A stretch of 64,000 bases of DNA, from assembly GCA_902610995.1 (NCBI GenBank), contig CACLXU010000004.1:1-64000 (forward strand), given 5' to 3'. The notes under the pieces were generated by a model that saw only the letters and a list, made by a program, of their open reading frames with translations, did no database searches and was not told where the DNA came from. Source of the stretch: an uncultured SAR86 cluster bacterium (GTDB taxonomy: Bacteria > Pseudomonadota > Gammaproteobacteria > Magnimaribacterales > TMED112). The translations under genes and the position numbers were made by a program. How positions within the stretch are numbered: the first letter of the stretch is position 1; each line of letters opens with the position of its first letter. Below, in pieces: positions 62,296-64,000 of the stretch.

Positions 62296-64000
62296 ATGCG
62301 AATATTAAATGTTACTTTACTAATCTGCTTATTGGTTGCTTGTTCTGATCACAGTGATCAAATTGAAAACAGCATAAAGCTCAAAGACGTTGATGCTGGA
62401 GAAGATTTACAACTTTTGCGTAAGGATTTTCAAGAACAAGTCTTAAATCCTCACCCAGATGTATATGTTGTTGTTGGTTATGGGCTGGCAAATTCAATTC
62501 TAATAAAAGGCAAAGATGAAGATTTAATAATCGATACCATGGGGGGAATTGAAACTGCGGAGAGAATCATCGAAGAATTTGAAAAAGTATCCAGCAACAC
62601 AAAAAAAACTATTGCATACACCCATTTCCATGCAGATCACATTTTAGGAGCGCAGGCTTTTACAGAGAAATATGATGTAGACAAAATTATTTCCCATAGA
62701 TCTACAATCGAAGAAGTTGAAAAATTTTTTGGCATTAAGCGTGATGTCATTGGACCAAGATCACTCAAAATGTTCAACTCAATTTTAAAGGAAGAGGATA
62801 AAGGCATCTCTAATGGAATTGGAATTAAACTCGAGGCTGGCAGAGACAAGCCGGGCTATGTAAAACCAAATACCCTTTTTGATAAAACATTAACACTTAA
62901 CGTCGGAGGTAATAAAATAGATTTTTACCACGCTCCAGGAGAAACAGATGATCAAATTTTTGTGTGGTATGAGAAGGGTAAAGTCCTATTTCCTGGTGAT
63001 AATATTTATAAGGCCTTCCCAAATATTTATACCATTAGAGGAACCTCATACAGAAGCTTTAGGTCATGGTATCAGAGTCTTGAAAAGATGATGGCTCTCG
63101 AACCTGAGGTTTTGGTCCCAAGTCATGGCGTTCCGATTGTAGGCGCAGAAAATGTGAAGACTATTCTTAGCACCTACAGAGATGCCATCAAATATGTTCA
63201 TGATCAAACTATGAGAAATATAAATAATGGTTTGTCGCCATTAGATTCTGCAAGAGCAGTTAGGCTTCCAGACGCTCTTAAAAGTGACCCACACTTATTT
63301 GAACTCTATGGTACTGTTGAATGGAGTGCTAGAAATTTATTTAACGGATATTTTGGTTGGTTTGATGGTAATCCAACTAACCTTTTTCCTAACGATGATG
63401 CCTCGACCGCAACAAGATTATTAGAACTCATTACACCTGAAAAGTTAAATAAAGAGCTGCTTGATTCCGTGGCAAAAAAAGATCATCAATGGACATTATA
63501 CGTTACAGATATTCTTATTAATTCTGGTAATGAAACTGATGAGATTCGAAAATTTCGATCACAAGCACTTAATGAGTTAGGAGACCAAGCATATAATCCT
63601 AATGCTCGCAGTTACTATAAAAGCTCTTATGCTGAGCTTGCTGGTGAGTTAAATTCAGACAGTTTTATAGATGAAGACAATGAGATGGAAGACAGCGTTT
63701 TATCAGAGCTTTCAATAATAATGTTCTTCGATACTGCTGCTATTAGACTTGATCCTTCCAAAGTTGATGGAAAAGAGCTTAGAACGGTTGCTCACTTAAC
63801 TGATCTTGATGAATATTGGGAGCTGACACTAAAAAATAATGTGTTTACTTATAGGATCATAGGTGAAACCAAAGCACCGGATATTGTGTTGAGCTCTTTA
63901 ACTCTTAAACAACTAATGACAGGCAACATAAATCCCATAACTGGCGTCCTTCTCTCTAATCAAAACGCAACGGGAGAAAATAAAAGGGGTTTCCTTGAGT
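62296..64000 (+). CDS. Alkyl sulfatase-like metallo-beta-lactamase (SdsA1/BDS1 family), 3'-truncated by window edge; absent from ORF track
   Basis: Translation from ATG 62296: MRILNVTLLICLLVACSDH (lipobox) ... IAYTHFHADHILGAQAF ... LFELYGTVEWSARNLFNGYFGWFDGNPTNLFP; no stop before 64000. Confidence 0.88.
   Translation, partial: MRILNVTLLICLLVACSDHSDQIENSIKLKDVDAGEDLQLLRKDFQEQVLNPHPDVYVVVGYGLANSILIKGKDEDLIIDTMGGIETAERIIEEFEKVSSNTKKTIAYTHFHADHILGAQAFTEKYDVDKIISHRSTIEEVEKFFGIKRDVIGPRSLKMFNSILKEEDKGISNGIGIKLEAGRDKPGYVKPNTLFDKTLTLNVGGNKIDFYHAPGETDDQIFVWYEKGKVLFPGDNIYKAFPNIYTIRGTSYRSFRSWYQSLEKMMALEPEVLVPSHGVPIVGAENVKTILSTYRDAIKYVHDQTMRNINNGLSPLDSARAVRLPDALKSDPHLFELYGTVEWSARNLFNGYFGWFDGNPTNLFPNDDASTATRLLELITPEKLNKELLDSVAKKDHQWTLYVTDILINSGNETDEIRKFRSQALNELGDQAYNPNARSYYKSSYAELAGELNSDSFIDEDNEMEDSVLSELSIIMFFDTAAIRLDPSKVDGKELRTVAHLTDLDEYWELTLKNNVFTYRIIGETKAPDIVLSSLTLKQLMTGNINPITGVLLSNQNATGENKRGFLE

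Overview
The window is a contiguous, gene-dense chromosomal segment from a low-GC, streamlined bacterium. Gene order (topA-lexA; fimV-truA-accD-dedD-cvpA-purF; ccmA-H; smc-zipA-ligA) points to Gammaproteobacteria. A marine oligotroph such as SAR86 is plausible, but that is an inference I could not test. Most of the DNA is core metabolism or housekeeping. I see no prophage, transposon, CRISPR array or classical defence island. Two tRNAs (Asn-GTT, Ser-GCT), one clear intrinsic terminator and two perfect LexA operators are present. The strongest unusual signals are: (1) the smc gene at its conserved smc-zipA-ligA locus encodes only 735 aa, with intact ATPase heads but no recognisable hinge and very short arms; (2) a LexA-controlled umuDC operon whose UmuD has lost both residues of the Ser/Lys self-cleavage dyad and the Cys of the Cys-Gly cleavage site, while LexA in the same window keeps its own; (3) a lexA operator/promoter that runs into the start codon, predicting a leaderless mRNA; (4) all eight convergent protein-coding gene pairs abut or overlap at their stop codons; (5) loss or reduction of genes from conserved neighbourhoods (folC, trpF, prpB and ccmI absent, fimV reduced).
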